Origin: Zhongshania sp.
Lineage (GTDB): Bacteria; Pseudomonadota; Gammaproteobacteria; Pseudomonadales; Spongiibacteraceae
NCBI GenBank assembly: GCA_018066965.1
Contig: JAGPVP010000061.1
Coordinates: 43,416 to 107,415, forward strand
DNA length: 64,000 nt
Direction: 5' to 3'
Below, piece by piece: positions 44,597-56,150 of this stretch. Each line of letters opens with the position of its first letter. The first letter of the stretch is position 1. Both the position numbers and the translations under genes were made by a program. The notes beneath the pieces are model-generated. The model was not told where the DNA came from, did no database searches, and saw nothing but the letters and a program-made list of their open reading frames with translations.

Positions 44597-44755
44597 ATGC
44601 GCTTTTTACTTGTACTCACCCTCTCAAGCCTACTCTGCGCATGTGGAAGCTCTGCTTTTGATCAGTCTCGTGAGTGGCGCCTACAAGAGTGTGAAAAAAT
44701 CCTCGACACCGCTGACCGCGCCAACTGTAAAACCAACACCCCGTACTATAAATAG
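44597..44755 (+). CDS. Small lipoprotein of unknown function (52 aa)
   Basis: The track ORF starts earlier in another gene; the real start is ATG 44597 (MRFLLVLTLSSLLCACGSS), a lipoprotein signal with lipobox LCAC, Cys at residue 16. The mature part is about 36 residues with two further cysteines (QECEKI and ANCKTN). It is probably membrane anchored. AGG lies near the start. No family recognised; small Cys-containing lipoproteins like this are common in marine gammaproteobacteria. Confidence 0.72.
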   Translation: MRFLLVLTLSSLLCACGSSAFDQSREWRLQECEKILDTADRANCKTNTPYYK

Positions 44756-44903
44756 CCTCGTATAGTCTTCGGTGATATTCAGCATTCTCCAGATCAATGT
44801 TTACAGTGAACAAATAGTGCTAAGCTCCTGCCTTTAGAGATCATCGTTGGTCTAACTTGTAATCCCCCGCGTTACATTTAGACCCAATTAGAAGGATAGA
44901 GCT

Positions 44904-46121
44904 ATGACACAGAACAAATACGATATTGTGGTTTTTGGCGCCAGCAGCTTTGTCGGCGAAATCCTGTGTCAGTACTTGAGTAAAAATCGAGAAGAGCCTG
45001 CACTGCGCTGGGCAATTGCCGGCCGCTCTGCCAGCAAACTGGAAGCCGTTAAAGCCAAGCTCAACAAGGCGGATTTAGACATCATTATTGCCGATGCCGC
45101 AGATGAAGAGGCCCTGCGCACGCTGTGCGCCCAAACCAATGTGGTCACCACCACCGTCGGCCCTTATGCGCTTTACGGCGAATCGCTAGTTAAAATCTGT
45201 GCCGAGACCGGTACTGATTACTGCGACCTAACCGGCGAAGTACAGTGGATAAGCAAAATGGTGGCGCGCTACGACGCCACCGCCAAAGCCTCTGGGGCGC
45301 GGATTGTAAATTGCTGTGGTTTTGACTCTATTCCATCTGATTTGGGCGTGTATTACACCCAACAACAAAGCAAAGAACTCTTTGGTGAAAACTGTGACGC
45401 CGTCAGCATGCGTGTTAAAGCCGCCAAAGGTGGTTTATCTGGCGGCACCTTTGCCAGCCTAATCAATGTGATGAAGGAGGCGTCTAACGACCCCGCCCTG
45501 CGCAAAGAAATGGCCGACCCGTATTCGCTGTGTGTTGACGAGACCACTAAGACCCGCCAAGTTAATACCGGCCTAGCTCAATTCGATAGCATCTCCGGCA
45601 GCTGGACAACGCCCTTTATTATGGCCGCCATTAACACCCGCGTAGTACAGCGCTCGAATTCTTTGTTGAAGGAAAGTTACGCCAAGCCGTTTTTATATGA
45701 TGAAGCCATGATGGTGGGCAAAGGTTTTAGCGGCCGGCTGCGCGCCGGTGCTATTGGCGGAGGACTAGCGGCATTTATGCTAACCGCCAGCCTCAACCCA
45801 GGGCGCTGGCTTCTGTCCCGCGTGCTGCCATCGCCAGGTGAAGGCCCCAGCCCGCAAGAGCAAGAAAACGGCCACTACGATATTTTATTTTTTGGCAAAA
45901 CGCCCTCTGGTAAAAAACTACAATGCCGTGTGACCGGCGACCGCGACCCAGGTTATGGCTCAACCGCAAAAATGCTGGGCCAAGCGAGTATTTGTCTCGC
46001 TCGCGATATTAATAAAACAGAGATCGCAGGTGGCTTGCTTACCCCAGCAAGCTGCTTTGGCAATACCTTAATAGAGCGCTTAAAAGCCTATTCAGGCCTT
46101 ACCTTTAGTCTGGTCAAGTAG
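44904..46121 (+). CDS. Saccharopine dehydrogenase-family (trans-enoyl-reductase-like) protein
   Basis: This 405-aa protein has an N-terminal Rossmann fold (VVFGASSFVGEILCQYL, about residues 9-25) and the block VVTTTVGPYALYGESLVKICAETGTDYCDLTGE typical of saccharopine-dehydrogenase-like proteins, including mycobacterial trans-acting enoyl reductases. A membrane-like stretch lies near residue 285. These enzymes act on lipids or polyketides in some bacteria; the substrate here is unknown. AAGGA RBS. It ends in a good terminator. Confidence 0.88.
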   Translation: MTQNKYDIVVFGASSFVGEILCQYLSKNREEPALRWAIAGRSASKLEAVKAKLNKADLDIIIADAADEEALRTLCAQTNVVTTTVGPYALYGESLVKICAETGTDYCDLTGEVQWISKMVARYDATAKASGARIVNCCGFDSIPSDLGVYYTQQQSKELFGENCDAVSMRVKAAKGGLSGGTFASLINVMKEASNDPALRKEMADPYSLCVDETTKTRQVNTGLAQFDSISGSWTTPFIMAAINTRVVQRSNSLLKESYAKPFLYDEAMMVGKGFSGRLRAGAIGGGLAAFMLTASLNPGRWLLSRVLPSPGEGPSPQEQENGHYDILFFGKTPSGKKLQCRVTGDRDPGYGSTAKMLGQASICLARDINKTEIAGGLLTPASCFGNTLIERLKAYSGLTFSLVK

Positions 46122-46128
46122 GGAAGGG

Positions 46129-46163
46129 ATACCGCCAACAACAATATAAGGTGCTGGCGGTAT
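46129..46163 (+). terminator. Terminator after the saccharopine dehydrogenase-like gene
   Basis: ATACCGCCA (46129-46137) pairs perfectly with TGGCGGTAT (46155-46163) over a 17-nt loop, followed by TTGTTTT. It starts 7 bp past the stop codon. Confidence 0.75.
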
Positions 46164-46238
46164 TTGTTTTCAAAATTGAAGGGGGTTTGATTCTTCTCAT
46201 CGCTAAACAAACCGTGAATCGACGCTACGATCAAAATC

Positions 46239-46619
46239 TTAACCCAGCGCCCCAACGTCACGCTCGCTAACCCAAATCAATGCTTCATCTTTTTGGATGG
46301 GCGTAAAATGATCAATTTCGATATTGGGAAAGACGCGAGTAATAAGCGCTGAACCACGATTAAACCAACGCGCTTCACCCAGAATAGCGGTGCGTGTAAA
46401 CCGATTTATATATTTCGCTAAAAACCGCATTTCTGTTAGCCAACCACGTACGGTAAAGCCTTCAAAATGATCGAGCTCAATAAAAATATTTAAATTCTCT
46501 TCATCAATCAGTTTGCGCTCAACCTCCTTCAAAATTATTTCAATATCCGTGTGATTAATCTTGCCAGAAACCCTAACACCTACAACGTGGGGGAAAGGAA
46601 GGGCCAACAATTCCAGCAT
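46239..46619 (-). CDS. SpoIIAA-like / STAS-type protein
   Basis: This 126-aa protein of the SpoIIAA-like fold has MLELLALPFPHVVGVRVSGKI at the start, then DHFEGFTVRGWLTEMRFLAKY and TRTAILGEARWFNRGSALITRVFP, all usual for the small STAS-like family. Such proteins may bind nucleotides or lipids, and the function is unknown. GGAGGAAA is a strong RBS. It stands alone upstream of a terminator for the opposite strand. Confidence 0.85.
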   Translation of the reverse strand: MLELLALPFPHVVGVRVSGKINHTDIEIILKEVERKLIDEENLNIFIELDHFEGFTVRGWLTEMRFLAKYINRFTRTAILGEARWFNRGSALITRVFPNIEIDHFTPIQKDEALIWVSERDVGALG

Positions 46620-46706
46620 GGAATTTCCTCCGCAAATGCTTTATAGAAAGTATAGGCAAGATCACCGCAAATGCGTTCCCCATAAATTCAAAATCGGTAT
46701 TATTCC

Positions 46707-46997
46707 TCAATGATCGCTGCGATTTCTGCCATCACGAGGGTCGATCAACGACACAATATGAATTTCATCTTCATGCGAAAGCACTTCTTCACCCGGCCGC
46801 GGCTGATTAACCCGCGTTGTCGGTTCTTCAATTTTGCCGGTGTCGTCGCGAATCGATTCCTTAAAACCGCAGCGAACGCACTCGCGAATTTGCTCTAAAT
46901 CAGAAATACGGTACAACACCGTTTTATCCATTTCGGCGCACTTGGGACAAACCGCGCCAGCAATAAAACGACGTTGATTAAATACAGTCGCCACCAT
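46707..46997 (-). CDS. yheV: YheV family zinc-ribbon protein
   Basis: This 96-aa protein has two CxxC pairs (AVCPKCAEMDKT and RECVRCGF, about residues 16-44), which form a zinc ribbon, followed by an acidic tail. It matches YheV in length and order. Its start overlaps the prlC stop by one base (TAATG), which points to translational coupling. Function unknown, and the pairing with prlC is well conserved in gammaproteobacteria. Confidence 0.9.
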   Translation of the reverse strand: MVATVFNQRRFIAGAVCPKCAEMDKTVLYRISDLEQIRECVRCGFKESIRDDTGKIEEPTTRVNQPRPGEEVLSHEDEIHIVSLIDPRDGRNRSDH

Positions 46998-49030
46998 TAC
47001 GCTCCTTTCACCGCGGCAATACCTGCGTGACGTAGCAAAGCATCATTCGCTGGCGCTCGACCGCGGAAATTTTTAAATAACACTGCGGCGTCTTCGGAAC
47101 CACCACGCTCGAGAATTTCGGTACGGAATTTTTTGCCGACCTCTACGTTCATAACACCCTGTTCTTCAAACAGCGAAAACGCATCTGCCGACAGCACTTC
47201 GGCCCATTTATAACTGTAATAACCTGCCGCGTAGCCGCCGGCAAATATATGCGAAAAACTATTTTGAAAGCGATTAAACGCTGGCGGCTGGAATACAGCG
47301 ACATCATTTCGCACCGTATTTATTACCGCATCCACATCAGCCTCATCGGCCACCTCATGTTGCATATGCAATTTAAAATCAAATAAAGAAAATTCAATTT
47401 GCCGCAGCATTTGCATACCTGACTGAAAGTTTTTCGCTGCCAGTAATTTATTTAGCATGTCTGCTGGCAGCGGTTCACCTGTTTGATAATGCGCAGAAAT
47501 ATCAGGAATAACCGACTTTTCCCAACACCAGTTTTCTAAAAACTGACTGGGTAATTCCACCGCATCCCAAGCAACGCCACTAATACCCGCCACGCTTAGG
47601 CAATCAATTTTAGTCAGCATATGATGCAAGCCATGACCGAACTCATGGAATAAGGTCGTGACTTCATTATGCGTTAATAGAGAAGGGCGTTCGCTGGTTG
47701 GCGGTGAGAAATTACACACCAAAAATGCCACCGGCTGCTGCACGCCGCCATCGTCTAGCAATCGGCGACCACGGGCATTTGCCATCCACGCACCGCCACG
47801 TTTATTACTGCGGGCATATAAATCTAAATAAAAGTGCGCAAGAACATCGCCATGGCGAGAGATGCGGTAACACTGTGCGTCTTTGTGCCAAAAATCGACG
47901 TCATCTAGCGCGCTTATTTCAATATCAAATAATTGGCCGGTGATTTTGAATAAACCATTTATTACTTTTTCGGCAGGAAAATACGGGCGCAGCGCCTCTT
48001 GAGAAAGAGTAAATGACTCCTCTTTTAATTTCTCGCTAAAGTACGGCACATCCCACGCACTTAATTCTGTCACACCATGCTTAGCGGCAAACGCGCTTAA
48101 CTGCGCAAATTCTTGGCGTGCAACTGGCTGACTGGCCTGCACCAACTCTTCAAGAAATTCCGTTACCTGCGCGCTTGATTCAGCCATTTTACTGGCAAGT
48201 GAATAATCGGCGTAATGATCAAAACCCAATAGCTGAGCCATTTCTTGACGAAGCTGTGAAATTTCAACCATCAAGGGACCGTTGTCCCACTTGCCGGCCT
48301 GCGGCCCTTGCGCAGATGCCCGGGTCACGTAGGCGGTATACATTTCTTCGCGCAACTCACGGTTGTCGGCATACTGCATAATAGGTAAATACGTGGGAAT
48401 ATCTAAACTCAAACGGTAGCCGTCAACACCTTTGGCGCTTGCCGACTCATGTAAATTATCCAATACCGTAGCGGGTACACCAGCAAGCGCGTCTGCATCA
48501 GCGATAATTTTTTCCCAACCGTCTGTCGCATCCAACACATGATTTGAAAACGCAGTAGACAATTCGCTGAGCCGTTGCTGAATATCGGCAAAGCGGCTCG
48601 CTTGGTCGCCATCTAAGGCAACTCCAGAGAGAATAAAGTCTCGCAGCATATTGCGCACTGCTTGCTGACGCGGGCCATTCAAGCCCGCAAATTCCTCGCT
48701 GTTCGCAAAGGCCTGAACACGTTCGAACAGCGGGCGGTTTTGACCCATTTCACTGTTATACGCCGTAAGCATGGGTAGGCACTGACTGTAGGTTTCACGC
48801 CAAGCCTCGCCGCTAATCACGCTATGTAGATGACTCATTGGCGCCCAAAAGCGGCCAACGCTGTCATCTATCTCTTCAAGCGGGTTCATTAAATTAGACC
48901 AGCTAGGCGGGCTCGTTTCAGCAAGCACTGCCGCGACCCGACGCCGAGATTCTGCTAACAACATTTCACATTCTTTCGGCATTGCCTGCGGATCAAGTGT
49001 GGAAAACATGGGTAAACTGTTAGCCGTCAT
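46997..49030 (-). CDS. prlC: Oligopeptidase A (M3 metallopeptidase)
   Basis: This 677-aa cytosolic zinc peptidase degrades signal peptides and other short peptides. The zinc site is TLFHEFGHGLHHML, about residues 455-468, with the third ligand (Glu) in the ISGVAWDAVELPSQ region about 25 residues later. The size matches E. coli PrlC (680). I chose ATG 49030 (MTANSLPMFSTLDPQ); the track ORF adds 27 codons without an RBS. The gene is coupled to yheV. Confidence 0.97.
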   Translation of the reverse strand: MTANSLPMFSTLDPQAMPKECEMLLAESRRRVAAVLAETSPPSWSNLMNPLEEIDDSVGRFWAPMSHLHSVISGEAWRETYSQCLPMLTAYNSEMGQNRPLFERVQAFANSEEFAGLNGPRQQAVRNMLRDFILSGVALDGDQASRFADIQQRLSELSTAFSNHVLDATDGWEKIIADADALAGVPATVLDNLHESASAKGVDGYRLSLDIPTYLPIMQYADNRELREEMYTAYVTRASAQGPQAGKWDNGPLMVEISQLRQEMAQLLGFDHYADYSLASKMAESSAQVTEFLEELVQASQPVARQEFAQLSAFAAKHGVTELSAWDVPYFSEKLKEESFTLSQEALRPYFPAEKVINGLFKITGQLFDIEISALDDVDFWHKDAQCYRISRHGDVLAHFYLDLYARSNKRGGAWMANARGRRLLDDGGVQQPVAFLVCNFSPPTSERPSLLTHNEVTTLFHEFGHGLHHMLTKIDCLSVAGISGVAWDAVELPSQFLENWCWEKSVIPDISAHYQTGEPLPADMLNKLLAAKNFQSGMQMLRQIEFSLFDFKLHMQHEVADEADVDAVINTVRNDVAVFQPPAFNRFQNSFSHIFAGGYAAGYYSYKWAEVLSADAFSLFEEQGVMNVEVGKKFRTEILERGGSEDAAVLFKNFRGRAPANDALLRHAGIAAVKGA

Positions 49031-49180
49031 AATGTAAGAAACCTTGTAAACTGAAAAACAACATTGCGCCCAGTGTATCAAATCTACAGGCCGCCCGAAG
49101 CCTGTTAACATGCATTTGCGATGACTAGGCCTAATTTAGCCCGACTTAAAACCGCATCAATTCAATACCGGAGATAAATA

Positions 49181-49738
49181 ATGAGCTACCAGCCCCAGCA
49201 ATTTGTTAGGACCTTTGAGGAACATTGTCCGACGCTAGGTGAGCGGGTTTTTATCGACCCGAGTGCGGCGGTGATAGGCGACGTTAGTATTGGCGACGAC
49301 AGCTCAATTTGGCCAAACACCACTGTGCGTGGCGATATGCATCGCATTCGCATTGGCGACCGCAGTAGCATTCAAGATAATAGCGTTTTGCATATTACCC
49401 ACGCTGGGCCATACAACCCCGACGGTTATCCGCTCACCATTGGCGACGAAGTCACCGTTGCACACAGCGTCACACTGCATGGCTGCACCATTGGCAATCG
49501 GGTACTGATTGGTATGGGAACGATAGTGATGGATGGAGCGGTAGTTGAAGACGATGTGGTGGTTGGCGCCAACTCGCTGGTGCCGCCCGGCAAACGTCTC
49601 GCTAGTGGTTGGTTATATGTGGGCAGCCCAGCTAAAGCGGTGAGAGAGCTAACGGAAGGGGAGTACAGCTACTTTAGCTACAGCGCCGCAAATTACGCCA
49701 AGCTGAAAGATCGGCATATTGCAGCGCTAAATTCTTAA
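49181..49738 (+). CDS. Gamma-type carbonic anhydrase family protein (YrdA-like)
   Basis: This 185-aa left-handed beta-helix protein is built of hexapeptide repeats (PSAAVIGDVSIGDDSSIWPNTTVRGD...). Histidines of the zinc site are visible in LHITHAG and EVTVAHSVTLHGCTIG. Homologues such as YrdA/PaaY show weak carbonic anhydrase or thioesterase activity. GGAG 6 nt before ATG. It is divergent from prlC and converges with the Na/Ca exchanger, whose stop is 13 bp away. Confidence 0.93.
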   Translation: MSYQPQQFVRTFEEHCPTLGERVFIDPSAAVIGDVSIGDDSSIWPNTTVRGDMHRIRIGDRSSIQDNSVLHITHAGPYNPDGYPLTIGDEVTVAHSVTLHGCTIGNRVLIGMGTIVMDGAVVEDDVVVGANSLVPPGKRLASGWLYVGSPAKAVRELTEGEYSYFSYSAANYAKLKDRHIAALNS

Positions 49739-49751
49739 TAATACAGCGCGT

Positions 49752-50720
49752 TTAATACACGCCCGCGTCGTGTAACAGGTATAGGAGGTAGGCGACATAA
49801 ATTAATAGTAGCCCACCACCTTCTACTCTGGAGATTCGCCGCGCGCGGCGCGGCCCGCACGCCACCAAAAAGAATAGACCGGTTAGCATTAACATCACCG
49901 GATAATCACGCGTCATGACCTTGGGATCAATCGCACCCGGTGCGATCACCCCAGGTAGGGCCATCACACCTAGCAAGTTAAATAAGTTTGAACCCACCAC
50001 GTTACCAATCGCAATATCGTGTTCGTTCTTGCGAGCCGCCGCAAGTGAGGCCGCCAACTCCGGCAAACTGGTGCCCACGGCCACCACGGTCAAGCCGATA
50101 ACCAAATCGCTAAGGCCAAAGAAATGGGCAATCTCTACCGCCGACCATACCAAAACCCGCGCCGAGGCGAGCAATAACAAAAAGCCAAACAACAACCAGC
50201 CTAAGGCAACGGCCAAAGACATGTCGCGGGGTATTTCAGCTTCAAACTCGGCCTCAATGCTGTCGCCCTTGCTGTGTTTGGCTTCCCAAACTTGCCTAAG
50301 TACTACCAGCAAAAAACCACCCAGCAAAATGCTGCCGTCCATCACTCCAAGGTCATTGTCCAACAACAGAAAATAGCCCACCAACATAACTAGAATCAGC
50401 AGCGGGATCTCGCGGGTAATCAGTTTAGATTGGACTTTGAGGGGGATTAGCAGGGCAGTAAAGCCCAGAATTAAGGCGATATTGGTAATATTTGAGCCCA
50501 GCGCGTTACCGACCGCCAAACCTGGCTGGCCATCGACTGCAGCAATGGCAGACACCAACATTTCCGGTGCAGACGTGCCGATGCCCACCACCAAAATACC
50601 AATCACCAAAGGCGAAACACCCAAAATTGACGCGGTAGCCGACGCGCCAAGCACGAAGCGATCGGCACTCCACACGAGTAAAACTAAGCCCACGATCAAG
50701 GCGACAACGGTTAACAACAT
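49752..50720 (-). CDS. Calcium/sodium antiporter (YrbG/CaCA family)
   Basis: This 322-aa protein has ten hydrophobic helices and two copies of the alpha-repeat: VGIGTSAPEMLVSAIAAV plus GNALGSNITNIALILG in the first half, and VAVGTSLPELAASLAAAR plus GNVVGSNLFNLLGVMALPG in the second. Those acidic residues form the ion site in CaCA exchangers. GGAAA precedes ATG 50720. It lies 34 bp after aroE on the same strand and is probably co-transcribed. Confidence 0.95.
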   Translation of the reverse strand: MLLTVVALIVGLVLLVWSADRFVLGASATASILGVSPLVIGILVVGIGTSAPEMLVSAIAAVDGQPGLAVGNALGSNITNIALILGFTALLIPLKVQSKLITREIPLLILVMLVGYFLLLDNDLGVMDGSILLGGFLLVVLRQVWEAKHSKGDSIEAEFEAEIPRDMSLAVALGWLLFGFLLLLASARVLVWSAVEIAHFFGLSDLVIGLTVVAVGTSLPELAASLAAARKNEHDIAIGNVVGSNLFNLLGVMALPGVIAPGAIDPKVMTRDYPVMLMLTGLFFLVACGPRRARRISRVEGGGLLLIYVAYLLYLLHDAGVY

Positions 50721-50754
50721 ACATTTTTTTCCAACAAGACCGTCGGCATCACTT

Positions 50755-51588
50755 TTATGCCGACAAAGATTGACGAATAAATTCTATAACCGGCTTGGTA
50801 TCTGGACGCACGCCACGCCAAATACAAAACGACTCGGCCGCTTGCTCTACTAACATACCCAAACCATCCGACACTGCCCAGGCAGTTTCTGCCGCAGCCC
50901 AGCGCATAAAAGGTGTGGGCTCAGCGCCGTACATCATATCGTAAGCGCAGCCATCATTGCTCAGTATGTGATGGGGAAGCGGAGGTAAATCGCCACTCAT
51001 GCTCGCACTAGTGCCGTTAATAATAAGGTCAAACTGTCCGCTGGCCAGGCCGTCGTAACTGCAGCCCGCAACGTCACCCAAGGACGCAAAGTGCTTAGCC
51101 AAACTCTGCGCTTTAGCTACGGTGCGATTAGCTACCAGCACATGACTTGGCCCCTGTTTTAGCAGTGGGCCAAGAATACCGCGCACCGCGCCGCCGGCGC
51201 CTAATACTAAAATTCGGCGACCATTAAGCTCCCAGCCAAGATTGTCGTGAATATCGCGAACTAGCCCAACACCGTCGGTATTATCGCCGTATACGCTGCC
51301 ATCTTCTTGCAAAGCAAGGGTATTTACTGCACCGGCCCGACGTGCACGGCCACTAACTTGGTCGGCAAATTCGAAGGCATCTAGCTTAAACGGCACGGTA
51401 ATATTTAAACCCTTGCCGCCGTGACTGAAGAACTGGCCAGCAGCCTCAGCAAAGCGCTCTAACTCAACCTTGTGGGCGCGATAATGCAACTGCTGCCCAG
51501 TTTGCTCAGCAAACGCCGCGTGAATCTGGGGCGATTTACTGTGCTTAACGGGGTTTCCGTACACTGCGTACTGATCTTTATTTTCCAT
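50755..51588 (-). CDS. aroE: Shikimate dehydrogenase (NADP+)
   Basis: This 277-aa enzyme reduces dehydroshikimate to shikimate in aromatic amino acid biosynthesis. The substrate site residues are in NPVKHSKSPQIHAAFAEQTG and GLNITVPFKLDAFEFAD (catalytic Lys), with the GDNTDGVGLVRD motif (about residues 99-110) and the NADP Rossmann loop VLGAGGAVRGILGPL. It lies 21 bp after hemF, in the conserved order tsaC-hemF-aroE. No strong RBS. Confidence 0.97.
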   Translation of the reverse strand: MENKDQYAVYGNPVKHSKSPQIHAAFAEQTGQQLHYRAHKVELERFAEAAGQFFSHGGKGLNITVPFKLDAFEFADQVSGRARRAGAVNTLALQEDGSVYGDNTDGVGLVRDIHDNLGWELNGRRILVLGAGGAVRGILGPLLKQGPSHVLVANRTVAKAQSLAKHFASLGDVAGCSYDGLASGQFDLIINGTSASMSGDLPPLPHHILSNDGCAYDMMYGAEPTPFMRWAAAETAWAVSDGLGMLVEQAAESFCIWRGVRPDTKPVIEFIRQSLSA

Positions 51589-51609
51589 AACTAAGGAGTA
51601 CTGCCTTTA

Positions 51610-53117
<1,508 letters not shown>

Positions 53118-53287
53118 AAAAATATATCCGCACAATGATTAGCGAAAGCAGCAAAATGCGGCCAAAGTATACCCGCTTTTACGCAGCCATGAGCCGAAAA
53201 TTACATAAAGATAACCGTAAATTGCCGCCGCAAAGACAGATTCATTATGTGCGGTATTCTGTTATATAGATTTAACACTGCCGCACT

Positions 53288-54373
53288 TTAGCGGCTCCGC
53301 TGCCAACCGCCGCGCTGCTGCTCCACCCAGCCATCAACCTCTAATTCACTCAGCTCAGCTAGCGCTTCTGTGATTGTTAAACCACAGTGCTGAACCAATT
53401 CATCTAATGACAAGGGCTCGTAACCTAGCGCGTCATACACCTGCGACACGACTTCCGCTCCCGAACTTAGCTCACACGCTGGCTCAGCCAGATCGGTATT
53501 GGTCCACGCTGAAAACTCTTCAACAATGTCGGTGAGGGTCTCCACCAACTTGGCGCCTTGCTTAATGAGCGCATTGCAACCTCGACTGGCCGGATTATGA
53601 ATAGAACCGGGAATGGCGAATACCTCGCGGTTCTGTTCCAGCGCCTGCCTAGCGGTAATTAATGAGCCACTATGAATCGCCGCCTCTACCACTAGCACAC
53701 CTAAACTCATGCCACTAATTATGCGATTGCGACGCGGAAATTGGTGCCGCAGCGGCGGGCTACCCAAAGCATATTCACTCAGTAGTAATCCCTCTCGACC
53801 AATTTGCTCATAAAGCGTTGCATTGCTGCGCGGATAGCACAGATCCACCCCCGTGCCCAATACCGCAATAGTAGATGACGGTGTTGCTAAAGCGCCTACA
53901 TGCGCAGCGGCATCAACGCCAAGCGCCATGCCGCTCACGGTTGTAAATCCGGCCAGCCCCAAGGCCTTAGCAAAGGCTTGGGCATCGCTATAACCCATGC
54001 GGCTAGGGCGACGACTGCCCACCACCGCAAACAAAACCTGATTCAGCAGCTCTCGGCGGCCGCGGTAATACAGCAGAGATGGTGGATCGTGAATCTCTTT
54101 AAGAAGCGCGGGATAATCATCGTCGTGCACGCACAATACGTCAGCATTGGCCTTGGCAAGCTGCTCATCTACCGTGCCATGATTGGGCAGGGCCAGCTGT
54201 TTTTCTAATAAGCGCCGATGTGTCGGGCTAACACCAAATCGTATTTGCCAAGCAGAGGACATTTCAAGAATGGCCCGGGGATCATCACAGGCAGTCATCA
54301 CCCGACGTAGACCCGCCGGTGTTAATGCTAAAACTTGCTGGGCCTGAAGCCAGCGACGGGCAAGTATTTCCAC
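53288..54373 (-). CDS. dprA: DNA-processing protein DprA
   Basis: This is a 361-aa protein. DprA loads RecA onto incoming single-stranded DNA during natural transformation. Its Rossmann-like core has FAVVGSRRPSRMGYSDA, TVSGMALGVDAAAH, TIAVLGTGVDLCYP and RFPRRNRIISGMSLGVLVVEA, and the last 60 residues form a winged-helix (DML1-like) domain. I chose GTG 54373, which has AAGGA at good spacing, over the TTG at 54421. It lies 54 bp after the LysM gene. Presence alone does not prove competence. Confidence 0.94.
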   Translation of the reverse strand: MEILARRWLQAQQVLALTPAGLRRVMTACDDPRAILEMSSAWQIRFGVSPTHRRLLEKQLALPNHGTVDEQLAKANADVLCVHDDDYPALLKEIHDPPSLLYYRGRRELLNQVLFAVVGSRRPSRMGYSDAQAFAKALGLAGFTTVSGMALGVDAAAHVGALATPSSTIAVLGTGVDLCYPRSNATLYEQIGREGLLLSEYALGSPPLRHQFPRRNRIISGMSLGVLVVEAAIHSGSLITARQALEQNREVFAIPGSIHNPASRGCNALIKQGAKLVETLTDIVEEFSAWTNTDLAEPACELSSGAEVVSQVYDALGYEPLSLDELVQHCGLTITEALAELSELEVDGWVEQQRGGWQRSR

Positions 54374-54427
54374 ATTCGCATCCTTGCGTGTTGTGGCTGG
54401 GTCGCGTTTAACGACCCGCAAGTTACA

Positions 54428-55453
54428 TCAAGGGTTCTTAACTAAATCACCCACTTTTAGCGGTTGCTCTGCCTTTAATACCAAGGCATAGCTGACGCGT
54501 TCAAAACTACGAAAAACCATTAAAATACCCGCGCGCACATTCGGCGTTTTCACCCGTTCGTTGGTGATCGGGTCGGTCACTATCTCACCCGTGGTGTAAA
54601 TAGCCATTACATCACCGGGCTCAAGTTTATTACGCTCGCCCAGATTTAGTGTAACCACATCAAGACTGCCAATCTGCGTCAGGCCGCCCTCTACCGCAAT
54701 TATAAAACCATTACTATTTTCTACAGGCGCTTTAGGCTCAAAACGCGCATGAAGGTGACGCACTTCCATTGGCAGAAAGCGGTCAGCACGACGAATTTCT
54801 TGGGTACTGCGGTTTAATGTTAAGGTCGCCACGTCTTTTTCAGTGGCCAATAAATTAGCGGTGCCGATATCGGTGGCTTCTACGCCCAGAATTTCACCAG
54901 TAATCGGGTCTTTATAAACCTCACCGCGACGGTAAACACCGTAGGTTTCATCTTTACTGAAATCACCGCGACCTAATATTTGATCGCCCGCACCAGCAAC
55001 AATATTGCCGCGTTTACCGGCTAGCACATAAGGTGCTTGCGCCAGCTCAGCATCGCTAACTACACGGCTGCGCGTTAAGAACGGTGCAATGACATCCAAG
55101 GGAATCGCAGGAATCGCATCGGTAATATCGGAAATACGCATTTCTGGTGTTAATTTCACCACGCTATTGTCGGGCGCAGCGTTTCTTACCAGTACTGGCT
55201 TGCCATTCACCCACATCAGTTTTAAGACGTCGCCAGGGTAAATTAAATGCGGGTTTTTTACCTGTGGGTTGTAATACCACAGCTCTGGCCAATACCAAGG
55301 GTCATTTAAGAACATCCCAGAAATATCCCACAGGGTATCGCCTTTTTTAACGACATAGCTTTGCGGATGGCCGGCTTTCAACGAGAGCACATCGCCAGCC
55401 TGAGCAAATGCCATCATCAGCCCAAGGCAAAGCCCGAATACCGTTTTTTTCAT
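54428..55453 (-). CDS. LysM domain-containing exported protein
   Basis: This 341-aa protein has a signal peptide (about residues 1-19, ending AFAQA) and a LysM motif at about 32-80 (SYVVKKGDTLWDISGMFL, with PELWYYNPQVKNPHLIYPGDVL), which binds peptidoglycan. The remaining 250 residues are a beta-rich domain of unknown function found in this family beside dprA and def in Pseudomonas-like genomes. It lies divergently from def. AGGAT precedes the ATG. Confidence 0.92.
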   Translation of the reverse strand: MKKTVFGLCLGLMMAFAQAGDVLSLKAGHPQSYVVKKGDTLWDISGMFLNDPWYWPELWYYNPQVKNPHLIYPGDVLKLMWVNGKPVLVRNAAPDNSVVKLTPEMRISDITDAIPAIPLDVIAPFLTRSRVVSDAELAQAPYVLAGKRGNIVAGAGDQILGRGDFSKDETYGVYRRGEVYKDPITGEILGVEATDIGTANLLATEKDVATLTLNRSTQEIRRADRFLPMEVRHLHARFEPKAPVENSNGFIIAVEGGLTQIGSLDVVTLNLGERNKLEPGDVMAIYTTGEIVTDPITNERVKTPNVRAGILMVFRSFERVSYALVLKAEQPLKVGDLVKNP

Positions 55454-55640
55454 AATTAAATCCTACTACTCTTTAACGTGGCCGCCAGCAAATGGCAAGA
55501 ATCAGGCATTTCTTATACGCTCTCTGTATAATATAGAGGATACACGGTAACAGGCGAATAATTTGTAGGCCAAAATGTCTACTCAATCATTATCTTAGCA
55601 ATAGTTACACAACTTACACGATAATTGGTCACGAACAACT

Positions 55641-56150
55641 ATGGCTGTACTTGAAATCCTTGAGTTTCCAGACTCAAGACTGCGAACGGTGGCAAAACCA
55701 GTAACGACTGTCGATGAACGCGTCCGCAATTTAATCGACGACATGTTTGAAACCATGTACGACGCACCAGGCATCGGCCTTGCCGCAAGCCAAATCAACG
55801 TACACGAACAAATTGTGGTTATTGACGTAAGCGATGACCAAAGCCAACCACTGGTTTTTATTAATCCCGAGATCACCGTGATCGACGAGGAAACCTTCGA
55901 ATACGACGAAGGCTGTCTGTCAGTACCTGGCTTTTACGAAACCGTTGTGCGCCCACAGCATATTCGCGTTAAAGCGCTAGACCGCGATGGTAATGCCTTT
56001 GAAATGGAACCGGAAGGGCTGTTAGCGGTGTGTATTCAACATGAAAATGACCACCTCTTAGGCAAACTATTTGTCGATTATATTTCGCCGCTAAAGCGCA
56101 ATCGCATTCGCGGCAAAATGGAAAAACTCCATAAGCAACAATCTTCATGA
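55641..56150 (+). CDS. def: Peptide deformylase
   Basis: This 169-aa metalloenzyme removes the formyl group from nascent polypeptides. All three motifs are complete: [17 protein letters not shown] and QHENDHLLG (metal His residues and catalytic Glu). The size matches E. coli Def. It starts a def-fmt-rsmB-trkA-trkH run; its stop overlaps the fmt start (ATGA). A strong RBS is not seen. Confidence 0.98.
   Translation: MAVLEILEFPDSRLRTVAKPVTTVDERVRNLIDDMFETMYDAPGIGLAASQINVHEQIVVIDVSDDQSQPLVFINPEITVIDEETFEYDEGCLSVPGFYETVVRPQHIRVKALDRDGNAFEMEPEGLLAVCIQHENDHLLGKLFVDYISPLKRNRIRGKMEKLHKQQSS

Noticed and set aside
49915-50376. 153-aa plus-strand ORF opposite the Na/Ca exchanger
   Set aside because: Shadow of the antiporter helices, without RBS or family resemblance.
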